A stretch of 64,000 nucleotides of DNA from Sphingobacterium pedocola (GCF_015209965.1 NZ_MU158690.1:1192115-1256114), one strand, 5' to 3'. Counted from the stretch's first letter, positions 28,321 to 37,727 are shown. The notes: generated by a model not told the origin, from the letters alone. Program-made: numbers and translations.

Positions 28321-28821
28321 TTATTCGTGATCTGCATGACCATCAGCACCATGTGCATGGCCGTGGGATAGTTCTTCTTCGGTAGCTGGACGAACCGCTA
28401 AAATCTCAATATCGAAATTCAAGTTTTTACCAGCCATAGGGTGGTTTAAGTCAGCTACAACTGCTTCAGGAGTTACTTCAACCACTACCGCGCGAAATTG
28501 ATTTCCTTGATTATCTTGAAGTGGTAATACTTCTCCTACTGGAGGAAGGCCTGTCTCATTAAACATATCAGCAGGCAATTGTGCGATCGCCTTGTCATCT
28601 CTTTCACCATATGCATCAACTGCATCTAGTTCGAATGAAGATTTATCCCCTTCATTTAATCCGGCTATTTTCTCTTCAAATTTAGGTAACATCATACCTA
28701 CACCATATAAAAATGTTAACGGGTTTTCAGTGGTTGTCTGCTCTACAAAAGTTTTTTCTCCTCCCTCTACGGTGTGGAGAATGTAATTCAACGTTACTAC
28801 GTTGTTGTTTTCTACTGCCAT
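28321..28821 (-). CDS. slyD: SlyD-like FKBP-type peptidyl-prolyl isomerase
   Basis: Cytoplasmic folding helper with prolyl isomerase and chaperone activity. The sequence has the SlyD split-FKBP layout: N-terminal FKBP strand VVTLNYILHTVEGGE, then PLTFLYGVGMMLPKFEEKIAGL. After these come the insert-in-flap region (EVLPLQDNQGNQFRAVVVEV) and the end MAGKNLNFDIEILAVR. A His/Asp-rich tail (HGHAHGADGHADHE) probably binds Ni or other metals. It starts 5 bp before the stop of the DUF255 gene region, suggesting one transcript with that gene. Confidence 0.85.
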   Translation of the reverse strand: MAVENNNVVTLNYILHTVEGGEKTFVEQTTTENPLTFLYGVGMMLPKFEEKIAGLNEGDKSSFELDAVDAYGERDDKAIAQLPADMFNETGLPPVGEVLPLQDNQGNQFRAVVVEVTPEAVVADLNHPMAGKNLNFDIEILAVRPATEEELSHGHAHGADGHADHE

Positions 28822-28826
28822 TGGAC

Positions 28827-30851
28827 TTAATTTATGGGATTATTATCCCTGTTATTATTTATTAATTCTAGAATCTGAGTAATCGACGACTGAGGAAGAC
28901 TACATGTTTTATTCCGGCAAAGGTAGGCTTTTGGTTCCACACCTTGTCTATTTTTTAACAATGGAAGTGTGCTTTTTGTTCCTCCTAATGTTATTTTATT
29001 TGGAATGTAGTAGCTATCCATCTCTTTTCGCCAAGCCAGTGCAGGCTCTCCGGTCAGTGCAATTTCATTGGTTCCGAAATGATGTTCCAACAATTGGATT
29101 GCCCAATTGGAGTAGGCCGATCCGTAGCTTTTGATGTGTGGAAAGACGTTTGCAAATACCTGATCCGCAATAGCGGTGTAATTTTCATCGTCAAATAACA
29201 GGCCCAATTTATACAGTTGGCGTACCAGAGTAGAGGTGGAGGCCGGAATTACATTATCCATAATTTCGCTTTTGCGGGCGATAAGTTGTTCGGCATCTGC
29301 TCCCGTATAGTAGAATGTCTTATCTTGCCTCTCGTAAAAGAAGGAAATAGCGAGATCGGCGAGTGCTTTACCTTCAAGCAGCCAATACTCATCAAATGTG
29401 GCTTCGTACAGTGAAATATACCCTTCAATCGTAAAAGCATAGTCATCAAGAAAACCGTTTATTTTACGATTGTGATCAGCCGGTTGATGAAGCAGTGCAT
29501 CGTTCTCCATACAATTGTTGCCGATAAAGTGACCTATACCTAAAGCAAGGTTAAGGTACCGATCTTCATCAAAGACACGGTACGCATCGACTAGACCCTT
29601 TAGCAATAGCGCATTCCATGTCGTGAGCTGTTTGTCGTCCAATCCCGGTCTTACACGCTTTGCACGGTAGGATAGGAGTTTATTTTTGATTTCTTTTAAA
29701 TAGCTATTCCATTCTTCCGCCGTAAATCCCGCTTCGGTAATAAAAATTTGATCTGTACTATTTACTAGGGGGATGTTTGTGTTTTCTTCAACCCAGTTGC
29801 CGTCTTTAACGATATTAAAATACGAGCGGAAAAGATCTGCATCCTCTCCTAGAATATCAAATTCAGAATAATCAAAGGTGTAGAATTTTCCTTCCACGCC
29901 TTCGCTGTCCGCGTCCAGCGCACTATAGAATCCGCCATTTGCTGCAAGCATTTCCCGTTCGGCCCAGGTAATCGTTTCTTCTACAACGCGCTTATATAAG
30001 GTGTTTGGCTTTTGCTGATACGCTTCGCTATAGAGGCTGATTAGCTGTCCGTTATCATATAGCATTTTTTCAAAATGAGGCACATGCCATTGTCCATCTA
30101 CAGAATAACGCGCAAATCCGCCCCCGATTTGATCGTAAATTCCGCCATTAGCGATTTTTTCCAACGTAAAATGAACATGCTCCAGCACGACTTCATCTTC
30201 AGCGAGTACCGCGTAACGAAGGAGAAATAGCCAATTGTTGGGTAATGGGAATTTTGGTGCCCGTTGATAGCCACCATCTTTGAAATCAAACTGCTCCTTC
30301 CAGGGCAGCACGACGGATTTGATATCTAATAGGGAATATTGTTCCGGAATAGGAAGAATGGGGAGCTGCTCGGCTTTATGTATCCCAGCGGTCAATCGTT
30401 GTGCATAGTCGATCGCAACTTCGGGTGTTTCTTCCCACATTTGTGCAATCTGTAACAGTACATTTTGCCAGTCTTGCGGTCTGAAATAGGTGCCACCATA
30501 TATTGGTCTACCATCGGGAAGACAAATACAATTTAGGGGCCATCCTCCTGCATTCGTCATTAATTGGACGGCTATCATATAAATTTGGTCGATATCCGGG
30601 CGTTCCTCCCGATCAATTTTAATTGGCACAAAAAACTTATTCATCGTTTCCGCGATCGCCTCATTCTCGAAGCTTTCTCTTTCCATCACATGGCACCAAT
30701 GACAAGCTGAGTAGCCTATACTTACCAGTATCAGTTTGTTTTCTTCTTTTGCCTTTGCCAATGCTTCCGCTCCCCATGGCATCCAATTTACAGGATTGTG
30801 CGCGTGTTGCTTAAGATAGGGAGAGGTTTCGTTCTGTAGTTTGTTTGCCAT
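28827..30851 (-). CDS. DUF255 thioredoxin-domain protein (YyaL/SPATA20-like)
   Basis: Large conserved protein of unclear role. ATG 30851 ([13 protein letters not shown]) is chosen over the upstream ATG at 30884 since family members begin with this NxLxxExSPYLxQHAxNPVxW block. An N-terminal thioredoxin-like domain has CHWCHVME near residue 50 and [15 protein letters not shown]. This is followed by an (alpha/alpha)-barrel resembling glycosidase or epimerase folds. At 674 aa the length is normal. It probably shares a transcript with slyD downstream. Confidence 0.85.
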   Translation of the reverse strand: MANKLQNETSPYLKQHAHNPVNWMPWGAEALAKAKEENKLILVSIGYSACHWCHVMERESFENEAIAETMNKFFVPIKIDREERPDIDQIYMIAVQLMTNAGGWPLNCICLPDGRPIYGGTYFRPQDWQNVLLQIAQMWEETPEVAIDYAQRLTAGIHKAEQLPILPIPEQYSLLDIKSVVLPWKEQFDFKDGGYQRAPKFPLPNNWLFLLRYAVLAEDEVVLEHVHFTLEKIANGGIYDQIGGGFARYSVDGQWHVPHFEKMLYDNGQLISLYSEAYQQKPNTLYKRVVEETITWAEREMLAANGGFYSALDADSEGVEGKFYTFDYSEFDILGEDADLFRSYFNIVKDGNWVEENTNIPLVNSTDQIFITEAGFTAEEWNSYLKEIKNKLLSYRAKRVRPGLDDKQLTTWNALLLKGLVDAYRVFDEDRYLNLALGIGHFIGNNCMENDALLHQPADHNRKINGFLDDYAFTIEGYISLYEATFDEYWLLEGKALADLAISFFYERQDKTFYYTGADAEQLIARKSEIMDNVIPASTSTLVRQLYKLGLLFDDENYTAIADQVFANVFPHIKSYGSAYSNWAIQLLEHHFGTNEIALTGEPALAWRKEMDSYYIPNKITLGGTKSTLPLLKNRQGVEPKAYLCRNKTCSLPQSSITQILELINNNRDNNPIN

Positions 30852-30946
30852 AAAAGTATAATTTTCCTTCGTCCGTTCGGACATTATTCGACGGACTACT
30901 AAATAATTAACGCTGTTTGGTTGATATAGTTTACCCTAAGATGCTG

Positions 30947-31447
30947 CTATTTACCAGTTAAAACATTTTTCAAGTTACCGGTACCTCCGGATGCAGATGC
31001 AAAATCAATATCCTTGTCAAGTTCTATAATAGCTACATTGGCAGTCAAGAGGTCGATATCGCTATTGCACAAATAGTTTGTAAGATCCGACAGACCGGGG
31101 TTATGCCCAAAAATTAATACGGAGTTATAGTAATCCGTTATTTTATTAATCACCTGAAGGATATCCAGGTGATATGCTTCGTAGATATTTATTTCTTTTT
31201 GAATTTTTTCCGCAGGATATCCTAAAACATTGCTGAATATTTCAGCAGTCTGGATGGCGCGGTTCGCCGGAGATGAGATCACTAATGTTTTTTCGTTGAG
31301 GGTAACAAAGTCTGCTAATTCTGTTGCGATGCTACGGGCACGTTCTTTTCCTTTCCCGATTAGATCGCGGTTAAAATCTCTTTTCGACAAGGAATGCTCT
31401 TCCGCCTTTGCATGGCGTGCAATATAGAGTGATTTTGTTTCCATCAT
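30947..31447 (-). CDS. sixA: SixA-type histidine phosphatase
   Basis: Member of the histidine phosphatase superfamily related to SixA, which dephosphorylates phosphohistidine proteins. The catalytic RHAKAE motif is at about residues 11-16, the second part LVISSPANRAIQTAE near residue 60, and the C-terminal catalytic His in LIFGHNPGLSDL near residue 115. The length (166 aa) matches small single-domain SixA proteins. The start may be Met1 or Met2 (31447 or 31444). The real substrate here is unknown. Confidence 0.8.
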   Translation of the reverse strand: MMETKSLYIARHAKAEEHSLSKRDFNRDLIGKGKERARSIATELADFVTLNEKTLVISSPANRAIQTAEIFSNVLGYPAEKIQKEINIYEAYHLDILQVINKITDYYNSVLIFGHNPGLSDLTNYLCNSDIDLLTANVAIIELDKDIDFASASGGTGNLKNVLTGK

Positions 31448-31617
31448 TAAACTTAGTAAAAATGCTTTACATTCACAAGCCGAGTCAGCTTACGGTGTTC
31501 GGAACGGTCAATAACTTCGGTGGATTTCACTTACGCTGCCTGAGCCCTTTCATCCTTCCGAACGAGGGGGAATCTAAATCATAATGTTTTAAAACAAGCT
31601 CTATTAGATGAAAAATG

Positions 31618-31650
31618 AAAGGCCTTCAGCCGGGGAGACTGAAGACCTTT
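31618..31650 (+). terminator. Stem-loop, terminator or attenuator-like
   Basis: AAAGGCCTTCAG and CTGAAGACCTTT form a stem with one mismatch and a 9-nt purine-rich loop. No long T-run follows, so it may be an attenuator relic rather than a simple terminator. Confidence 0.45.
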
Positions 31651-32193
31651 ACTAACCAATTATAAACCTGACCAAAGATAGTGTGTTTTGTACACTTTAC
31701 CGAATTGAATTTGCATCTTTTTTGTTACTTGCGTGTGGTTTTTCGTTAAATTTATTTTTTTTACCCTTAATTTTTGGTGTTTTATGAGTTTTTTATTGAT
31801 TAAATGGTTTTATTTTTAAATTTTTTGTTCTTTATCCTGTTTTTGTTTTATGTATTTGCTTTTTTTATTCGTTTATGTGTTTTTTAGTAAGTTATTTTTA
31901 AGAATTTGATATTTTTTATTGTTTTTTTGTGTGTTTATTTAGTTAGAGTAATCTGTCCGTCAGTAATTACGGTGTAATTATGCGCTGTTTGTTCTTTGTG
32001 GGTATATTTTTTTATGAAAGTGAAAATAAAACGAAAGGTAACGGTGAGAATAGGTGTAATGGTGCTTGTGTTAATAATTTAGCCAATTTTGATGCATCAA
32101 GTGTCATTATGCCAGTACATTTAGTTGTGGTAAACCAAAGCTCTTGATTTTGATGCTTATTTTTATCTTAAATTAACCTGAAACTTGGGTTAT

Positions 32194-32283
32194 TATATTA
32201 GGGTAGGTTCCGGACCCAGCACCATCAATGCCAATGCGGAGCCATTAATTGTACTGGATCACTACCCTTATAAGCCAATATAA
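32194..32283 (+). pseudogene. Remnant of a SusC-family plug domain
   Basis: Translation from 32194 gives IRVGSGPSTINANAEPLIVLDHYPYKPI (given in two parts: IRVGSGPSTINANAEP, LIVLDHYPYKPI) and then a stop. It matches the SusC plug consensus IRVRG.ST....PLIVLDNFPYEGD, present in full in the SusC gene at 45028. Both ends are lost, leaving about 28 codons. It marks a former susC gene that was deleted or replaced. Confidence 0.75.
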
Positions 32284-32338
32284 AAGCAAAAAAACCTCGC
32301 AAAGAAAAAAGTACGCGACAGCATGCTTCCTGTTCAAC

Positions 32339-33442
32339 TTAACCCGCTGACATAGATAATGTGAGGTTGGTTGTAAAGGTAAGGCCGGTCGTGGTGATGG
32401 CTTTTACCATTATTTTGTAACTGCCTGCTTGAAGCGAATCGTCTTTTTTTACTTTCACGCTACCAGTTTTAACATTTATTTCGAAGATACCATCCTTATT
32501 TTCAAATGTTTGTCCGTCTTTTTCAATCGAAATGATAGCAAAGGTAGATTTATATTTCTCCGGATATAAAGTTGGTGCGGCAGACAAATAACCATTAGAC
32601 AGCCCAATATGAAGAAAATCATGGCGAATGGTCAAGTTATATTCGGGGTAATAAATGCCGTAAAAAAAAATGATCTGGGGAATAAATATGACCCTAAATG
32701 TGGTAGAAGCAACCGTAAAACCATCTTTCTGTAGCGCAGGTGAAAGATTATACTCCATTTCAGCTTTTTGGGCGGGATCGCCGGCTGTGTTAGCGAATAG
32801 GATTTCGTTGCCTTCCAGTTGAACTATTCCTTCTTCGCTGGCTTGCTTTGGTAGATGCCAGGTGGTTCCTTCAGTAGCTATCGCTGGAGCCTCCAATTCA
32901 AAGTCTGCCCCTTTATCGCTATACAGTACATAAGCATAGGGAAGTTCTCCCGTATGTTCAAGTCCTTTTATCCCCACCTTACCTGGGCTCACTTTGAGCG
33001 ATACGGTTTGCTCACCTACAGTAGAACCGTTTGAAGCAGATGCGATAACCGTAAGTTGATAGTTTTCCGGTATGCGAACGCCACTGGTCGAAGATGTGGA
33101 TCCATTGGGGTATAAAAGCGCGCTGTTGATATATACTTTCCCTTCTTGATTGTCGATACGGATGGCACCGTTCAACTTATCATGTAGTCTACTCGACCCG
33201 TTGATCTGTATATTTTCCGTTTTACTAAATTCGACCTTTAGGGAAAGATTTTCCTGCTCGGTAAAGGTAGAAGGTAAGGTAAGCGTCTCCTCTTCGCCAT
33301 AGCTAAGGCTAATTTCTGTCGGTAATTCCAGGGCCTTTTCCACAGGAGGCGCTTGTTCATCCTTGCTGCACGACGATGTAATGAGTAGTAATGTCGAGAT
33401 GCCGATAAAAAACATCTTTCTGTTGTAGTGTTTGAGTTTCAT
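32339..33442 (-). CDS. Unrecognised surface lipoprotein with Ig/cadherin-like repeats
   Basis: No named family is recognised with confidence. ATG 33442 (MKLKHYNRKM) is chosen because it precedes a lipoprotein signal with ...LITSSCSKD; the longer frame to 33493 adds an unlikely leader. The 367-aa protein is predicted all-beta with repeated modules. Two ends show the pattern (G)xFEINxKTGxVxVKKDDSLxAGxYKI, resembling cadherin-like repeats, and a similar IRIDNQEGKVYIN occurs earlier. It is divergent from the TonB receptor at 33567 and shares its control region, so it may be a surface partner of that receptor. Confidence 0.6.
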   Translation of the reverse strand: MKLKHYNRKMFFIGISTLLLITSSCSKDEQAPPVEKALELPTEISLSYGEEETLTLPSTFTEQENLSLKVEFSKTENIQINGSSRLHDKLNGAIRIDNQEGKVYINSALLYPNGSTSSTSGVRIPENYQLTVIASASNGSTVGEQTVSLKVSPGKVGIKGLEHTGELPYAYVLYSDKGADFELEAPAIATEGTTWHLPKQASEEGIVQLEGNEILFANTAGDPAQKAEMEYNLSPALQKDGFTVASTTFRVIFIPQIIFFYGIYYPEYNLTIRHDFLHIGLSNGYLSAAPTLYPEKYKSTFAIISIEKDGQTFENKDGIFEINVKTGSVKVKKDDSLQAGSYKIMVKAITTTGLTFTTNLTLSMSAG

Positions 33443-33480
33443 ATATGTTGTTTTTTTTGCGAAGGTAATGAGATGTTTTA

Positions 33481-33505
33481 AATAAAGCAACATAGTTGCA
33501 TTATT
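33481..33505. promoter_or_regulatory. Palindromic operator candidate between divergent lipoprotein and TonB receptor
   Basis: A 25-bp palindrome centred on 33493 has the core GCAAC-ATA-GTTGC with A/T-rich flanks, giving 11-bp arms with one mismatch. Size and symmetry resemble sites of Fur-family metalloregulators. It overlaps the probable -33 region of the receptor promoter and lies 39 bp from the lipoprotein start, so it could control both genes. Confidence 0.5.
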
Positions 33506-33525
33506 GTTTTGTTTTTATATTTTTG
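33503..33525 (+). promoter_or_regulatory. Promoter of the ZnuD-like receptor
   Basis: The -7 element TATTTTTG (33518-33525) matches TAnnTTTG, and TTG/TTTG sequences lie upstream (33503-33511). The spacing to the -33 element is short, so that part is uncertain. The ATG is 41 bp further on. Confidence 0.4.
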
Positions 33526-33566
33526 CAGCAATTAACAGCAGATATATATTTTAAGTCAATAACACG

Positions 33567-35948
33567 ATGCAACAAGACTTTTTACTTAACGTGCTTCTCT
33601 TGGGGGCATTCTTCTCTATTTCCAATATGACTGAAGCCCAGGAGAAGACCGTCACGGATAGCATCAAACTGCCCACTGCGGTTGTTGTCGGATACAAACC
33701 ATCTAAGGGAAATGTTACCGCTATCGACCGCGCAACTTTAGACCGGGTGCAGTCGCGTACATTGGGCGAAACACTTAGCTATACTCCTGGAGTACAGAAC
33801 GCCTATTTCGGTCCCAACTCCGGTACGCCGATGATCCGAAGCCTAAGTGGCAACCGTGTCAAAGTCTTAACTAATAGCTTATCCTTTCATGATTTATCGG
33901 GTATAACACCCAATGTAAATATTAATGTTGATATGGATAACCTGTTAGGCATAGATGTCTATAAAGGAGGGGCTAGTGTATTATATGGGGGTAAGGCTAT
34001 TGGAGGAGCAGTAAATATGCGCGATAATACCATTCCGGAATTTATGTTTCCAAATACATGGTATGGGAGGGCTACCGTAGAAGCCGGAACAAACAGTGGT
34101 AATAGACAAGCGGTAGATGTGAACGGTAATTTGGGCGAGCGATGGGCGTGGCATATCGGCGGAATGAACCAGCAGAACAACGATCTGCGTATACCGGGCA
34201 ATACCAAAGCACCGATTGCTTACGACCCAGCCATTGATCATCTTACCCAGGCAATGGCCCAGGTTCATGTAGATTCAGAAACAATACGTAACCTAAGCTT
34301 ATATCCCTATTTGAGTCAGTTCGTTTTGGATTATATGAGTGATCCCCGCTGGGATCTTTCGGAGGCAGATCTTTACACCTTTCAGGATCACTCCGTGATC
34401 GGTGGTGTACGGATACCTAACCCAGTAAATGATCAGTATGTAGCTGGACAAGATCCCAGCACCCCGCTCTCGACGACCATTGTAAAAGGTATTTCCGATT
34501 ATGCGCCGGTAAAAAAAGGCATCATGCCCAACAGCCATTCGGAAAGCCGGGCTGTGAATGTGGGAAGCAGCTATATTCGCCGTAATTATCGGATCGGGTT
34601 AGGTTATCGGGCGTCAGAAGGTTATTATGGAATTCCCGGATTTGCCCTAGCGACGATACCAAAGCATACACATGAACCCGTAGCGCAGGCACCTGAATAT
34701 GCCCCGATTAATACGAGAGCCCTGTCACATAGTTTGCTTTTCGAATCGGCTTATCGACCAACGTCGTCGATGATCACGAATGTGAAGTTAAACTATATGT
34801 TCCAGTATGCCGATGACCGTGAGCTGGTTGGCATCTATCGGGTCAATAAATTCAATACCAACAGGCATACGTTCCGTACCGAAGTGGAACAGCAGGTCTT
34901 GAAGTTTTGGAAGGGTATGAGCGGTCTTGATTTTTCCCACTTGAAAATAGATGGCGGTGGTGTACAACGGTATATTCCCAATAACCAAAGCCATGAGGTG
35001 GGCGCTTTCACGCTGCAAAAACTGGACTTCAATCCTGTCGTGGTCAATCTCGGCTATCGGCATGACTGGGTGGCACGGCGGGCGACGCGCGATGGTACGT
35101 ATAAAACCAGTCGTGGAATGGCGGGCGGAAAACTCTCTGCTAGAGATTTTCATTTAAATCACTTTACGGGCGACCTGAGATGGAGCATATTGAAGATAGC
35201 GTATCTGGAGGGGGCGGTTAGTCATGCAGAACGTGCGCCAGATGTCAACGAGCTGTATGCCGGAAATAATCATTTTGCGATCTTAGTTGAAGAAAATGGC
35301 GATGATCGGTTACCCAAAGAAATTGCACGCTCATATGAACTGGGCGGTGGCTTGCAATATAAAGGACTGCATTTTAACGCGACGTATTACCAGACGACTT
35401 TTGAGAATTACTTGTATCTAGCGCATACAGGTATCTCGCGCTCTGGGGGCTTTCTAGTTAAAGAATGGAGAGCATCGGATACCGAAATTAACGGCATTGA
35501 AGCACAGCTTGGATACAAACATAGCTGGAAGAAAGGCCGGAGCTGGGAAGTATCTACCTATTGTGATTTGGTTAAGAACAGGAATACGGCCGACGATAGT
35601 ATGCGACAGTGGGCGGAAGGCGACTATATGCCTAATTTGCCTACCAGTCGATATGGTCTTTCGGCGGGTGCTTTGCTAAATCGCTTTATGATTTTTTGTT
35701 CATTTGATCGTTATCTCGAACAACGTTTTCTCGGAAAGAACATCAACCCCGAACCACCTATGCCGGCCTACTCTTTACTTGCTGCTTGTATAAGCTACCC
35801 GTTGCAGATAGTTGGATATACCATCGAATGTTATGCACGTGGAAACAACTTACTTGATGTGGAAGCCCGTCCGCAGAATTCGTTCTTAAAGTATCTGGCG
35901 CCGCTTCCTGGTCGGAATATTTCCTTAGGAATCAAAGTTGTTATATAG
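33567..35948 (+). CDS. TonB-dependent receptor, ZnuD-like
   Basis: Outer-membrane importer of the group that includes the zinc/haem receptor ZnuD. Signal peptide to about ...MTEAQ, with no regulatory-like N-terminal domain. The plug shows MIRSLSGNRVKVLTN and IDVYKGGASVLYGGKAIGGA. The C-terminal barrel ends NLLDVEARPQNSFLKYLAPLPGRNISLGIK (in parts: NLLDVEARPQ, SFLKYLAPLPGR), a tail typical of this subgroup. The 793-aa length fits. The palindrome upstream and a divergent lipoprotein suggest a metal-regulated uptake unit. Zinc is an inference, and haem or another metal is possible. Confidence 0.8.
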   Translation: MQQDFLLNVLLLGAFFSISNMTEAQEKTVTDSIKLPTAVVVGYKPSKGNVTAIDRATLDRVQSRTLGETLSYTPGVQNAYFGPNSGTPMIRSLSGNRVKVLTNSLSFHDLSGITPNVNINVDMDNLLGIDVYKGGASVLYGGKAIGGAVNMRDNTIPEFMFPNTWYGRATVEAGTNSGNRQAVDVNGNLGERWAWHIGGMNQQNNDLRIPGNTKAPIAYDPAIDHLTQAMAQVHVDSETIRNLSLYPYLSQFVLDYMSDPRWDLSEADLYTFQDHSVIGGVRIPNPVNDQYVAGQDPSTPLSTTIVKGISDYAPVKKGIMPNSHSESRAVNVGSSYIRRNYRIGLGYRASEGYYGIPGFALATIPKHTHEPVAQAPEYAPINTRALSHSLLFESAYRPTSSMITNVKLNYMFQYADDRELVGIYRVNKFNTNRHTFRTEVEQQVLKFWKGMSGLDFSHLKIDGGGVQRYIPNNQSHEVGAFTLQKLDFNPVVVNLGYRHDWVARRATRDGTYKTSRGMAGGKLSARDFHLNHFTGDLRWSILKIAYLEGAVSHAERAPDVNELYAGNNHFAILVEENGDDRLPKEIARSYELGGGLQYKGLHFNATYYQTTFENYLYLAHTGISRSGGFLVKEWRASDTEINGIEAQLGYKHSWKKGRSWEVSTYCDLVKNRNTADDSMRQWAEGDYMPNLPTSRYGLSAGALLNRFMIFCSFDRYLEQRFLGKNINPEPPMPAYSLLAACISYPLQIVGYTIECYARGNNLLDVEARPQNSFLKYLAPLPGRNISLGIKVVI

Positions 35949-36445
35949 CGTTGGATGTTCAATGCTTGACGTATTTTAGACGCGAATGGCGAATAGATTG
36001 TAAGGAAGGTAGCCAATTCATCGCTTAGCTGCCTGATGTCATTTAGGATTTGGCGGTGTTTTTTGGCAATCCGTTTCAGGTCTTTCTTGAAGCCCGACGT
36101 TAAAACAACCTCAAATGTCATTGGCTCAAGGCACAATGTACATTGCCGACTTTTTACTCCTGTTTGGCGCAAAGTATAAGCTGTAAATGGACGACGTTTT
36201 GCAGCAACTGCGATATACTGAGCTCCTATGAATAAATGCTCGTCAGAGCGGAAAACATGCAATGCATGTTAACCTTCAAGAATGCGGTTTTAGATCAACG
36301 CTGCTATAAAGCTTCATATTTACGATATTTATCCTTATTTTAGTATCTGTAAACATCTATGCTTTGGAGATCAACGAGATTTGGCTCTACATTTATAAAC
36401 AATATCATAAAATAAAACCATTTGTATTTTTTAAGACTTTAAATT
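35949..36445. other. Gene-poor junction at the left end of the toxin-antitoxin island
   Basis: About 500 bp holding a truncated toxin copy (36011-36121). Between it and the next gene there is sequence that reads as broken coding fragments, for example + strand GTMYIADFLLLFGAKYKL from about 36130 ending in a stop, which I cannot assign. Confidence 0.5.
36011..36121 (-). pseudogene. Truncated RelE/ParE-family toxin, duplicate of 38301-38633
   Basis: Positions 36011-36126 match 38523-38638 over 116 bp with one visible substitution. The fragment encodes the first 37 residues (MTFEVVLTSGFKKDLKRIAK...) and ends after SDELA, where the intact toxin continues with EKPTLG. Downstream sequence is unrelated. 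No antitoxin precedes it. The near identity means the duplication is recent. Confidence 0.85.
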
Positions 36446-37333
36446 ATGAAATCACAAGCAGAATTATTTGAACATATTATTGCCACAGTCGGCAACGAAG
36501 AACAAGTTAAGAAGGAGATGGAATTAATCTTCGGTTGGAAATCAGACCAGGCCAGCAAAATAATCGCGGGTGAAGAAGAGTTTCATTTCGTCGATTTACC
36601 AAGGTTGGCAGACCACTTTAATTTAACTGAAAATGACATTTTCGCAACGAATGTTGTTGACGTAACGGCATCAGAGTCCGATAAAGTAAATGCAGTATCC
36701 GTTAGTAATATCGGTGAAATGTGTAAGAAGTTACGCGTTCTTTTCGAGCGATTTTCCAACCAGGCTGGCGCCGTAATGCTTTTTAGCAATATCGATATCC
36801 CTTTGCCCATACTGATGGATTATGAAGATTTGATCTGGCTGTATTTTTATGATATGGAAAAGTACGGTGCTGCCGAAGAACAGACTTTTGAAGCCTATGT
36901 TCGAAACGCCAAAACGGTAGATGTAATGGAGGATATCCAAGCCATCGGTCAATTATACCTGCAGTCTGATTCTGTAGAATACTGGGCTGGCGATGCAATA
37001 AATAATTTCATAGAAATGTTATTTACTACGAAGAAGGAAAATAGGTTTGAAGATAATAATACGTTTGAGCTTCTCAACAAGCAAATTGCTGCCTTAAGCG
37101 AAGACATCCAGACAGCTGCCAAGAAAGGAACTAAGGAGTATGGAGGTAAGTTGAGCCTATATATTTGGGAGTTCGGAATTAGTAGCCAGCAAATTCACTT
37201 TACAGCAAATAACCTCAATAGTGTTCTTTGGATGAATGTAATGAAACCTATGGTTTTAATCACAGCTGATAAAGTGTTTTATGAGAGAATGCGGATGGGT
37301 CTTGAAAGGTACGCCAAAATGCTTACAGAATAA
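36446..37333 (+). CDS. Hypothetical protein with HTH-like N-terminus
   Basis: Not recognised. The first 70 residues resemble a Cro/XRE-like helix-turn-helix: IFGWKSDQASKIIAGEEEFH, then a DLPRLADHFNLTENDIF helix pair. The remaining 225 residues are mostly alpha-helical with alternating acidic and hydrophobic stretches. The MLFSNIDIPLPILMDYEDLIWLYFYD section is notable. No signal or membrane segment. It lies at the left edge of the toxin-antitoxin island, facing the orphan antitoxin; a regulatory role is a guess. Confidence 0.5.
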   Translation: MKSQAELFEHIIATVGNEEQVKKEMELIFGWKSDQASKIIAGEEEFHFVDLPRLADHFNLTENDIFATNVVDVTASESDKVNAVSVSNIGEMCKKLRVLFERFSNQAGAVMLFSNIDIPLPILMDYEDLIWLYFYDMEKYGAAEEQTFEAYVRNAKTVDVMEDIQAIGQLYLQSDSVEYWAGDAINNFIEMLFTTKKENRFEDNNTFELLNKQIAALSEDIQTAAKKGTKEYGGKLSLYIWEFGISSQQIHFTANNLNSVLWMNVMKPMVLITADKVFYERMRMGLERYAKMLTE

Positions 37334-37368
37334 GGGAGTGAGGTCGTTTTCAGCTTGTGGTAAGTAAA

Positions 37369-37581
37369 CTATTTCCATAAACCATCCAGCTCTTCAAGAG
37401 TAACAGTTATTCCTTTGCCTTGTTTCAAATCCTCATCCCCTTGTTGTATTTTTTTTACAAAGTCTGGGGAATAAGGGCTGTCATCTGATTTCGTCTCAAA
37501 GTCTATCTTCAAAGCTTTAGCTATAGCTTTAATGGCTGCCAATTGTTCTTTATTTTTAGGGTGAAGAAGTACCGCTTCCAT
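37369..37581 (-). CDS. Orphan DUF2683-type antitoxin
   Basis: The 70-aa protein opens MEAVLLHPKNKEQLAAIKAIAKALKI and has the block SPYSPDFVKKIQQGDEDLKQGKG, as in small DUF2683 antitoxins of Bacteroidota paired with RelE-type toxins. It closes with VTLEELDGLWK. No toxin follows: the next gene downstream (36446) is on the other strand. It overlaps or abuts a small upstream protein frame in the same way as the complete operon at 40.4-41.3 kb. The toxin was probably lost. Confidence 0.65.
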   Translation of the reverse strand: MEAVLLHPKNKEQLAAIKAIAKALKIDFETKSDDSPYSPDFVKKIQQGDEDLKQGKGITVTLEELDGLWK

Positions 37582-37727
37582 AACAAATTCCTTTCTTTAT
37601 TTTCGTATTCGGCCTTTCCGCCGATATTCTTTACATTATCATTCGTTTGAGAAGAACCATTTCTCGAAGCTTCAATTCCCGAATCTTTGCTTTTGTTTAA
37701 TCTGATCGAAATTCGTTCTCTAGCCAT
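37521..37727 (-). CDS. Small protein upstream of the orphan antitoxin (possibly degraded)
   Basis: Starts MARERISIRLNKSKDSG and contains SSQTNDNVKNIGGKAE, closely similar to SPQTKDNIKNIGRKAE at the end of the 68-aa protein at 41068-41274. There the frame stops right after KAE; here a TAC replaces the stop and the frame runs 61 bp into the antitoxin gene. It is probably a short protein that has lost its stop and much of its middle. Confidence 0.4.
   Translation of the reverse strand: MARERISIRLNKSKDSGIEASRNGSSQTNDNVKNIGGKAEYENKERNLLWKRYFFTLKIKNNWQPLKL

Larger units (their letters stand above)
31448..32338. other. AT-rich intergenic region with hairpin and SusC relic
   Basis: About 890 bp without an intact gene. 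It contains a stem-loop at 31618-31650, a strongly T-skewed stretch (about 31734-31945) and a short SusC plug fragment (32194-32283). The sequence just after the stem-loop resembles an untranslated leader of a SusC-type operon whose genes are gone. Confidence 0.55.

Noticed and set aside
35831..36262. 143-codon - strand frame covering the toxin fragment
   Set aside because: It fuses unrelated upstream sequence, the toxin fragment and the antisense of the TonB receptor; only the 36011-36121 part is meaningful.
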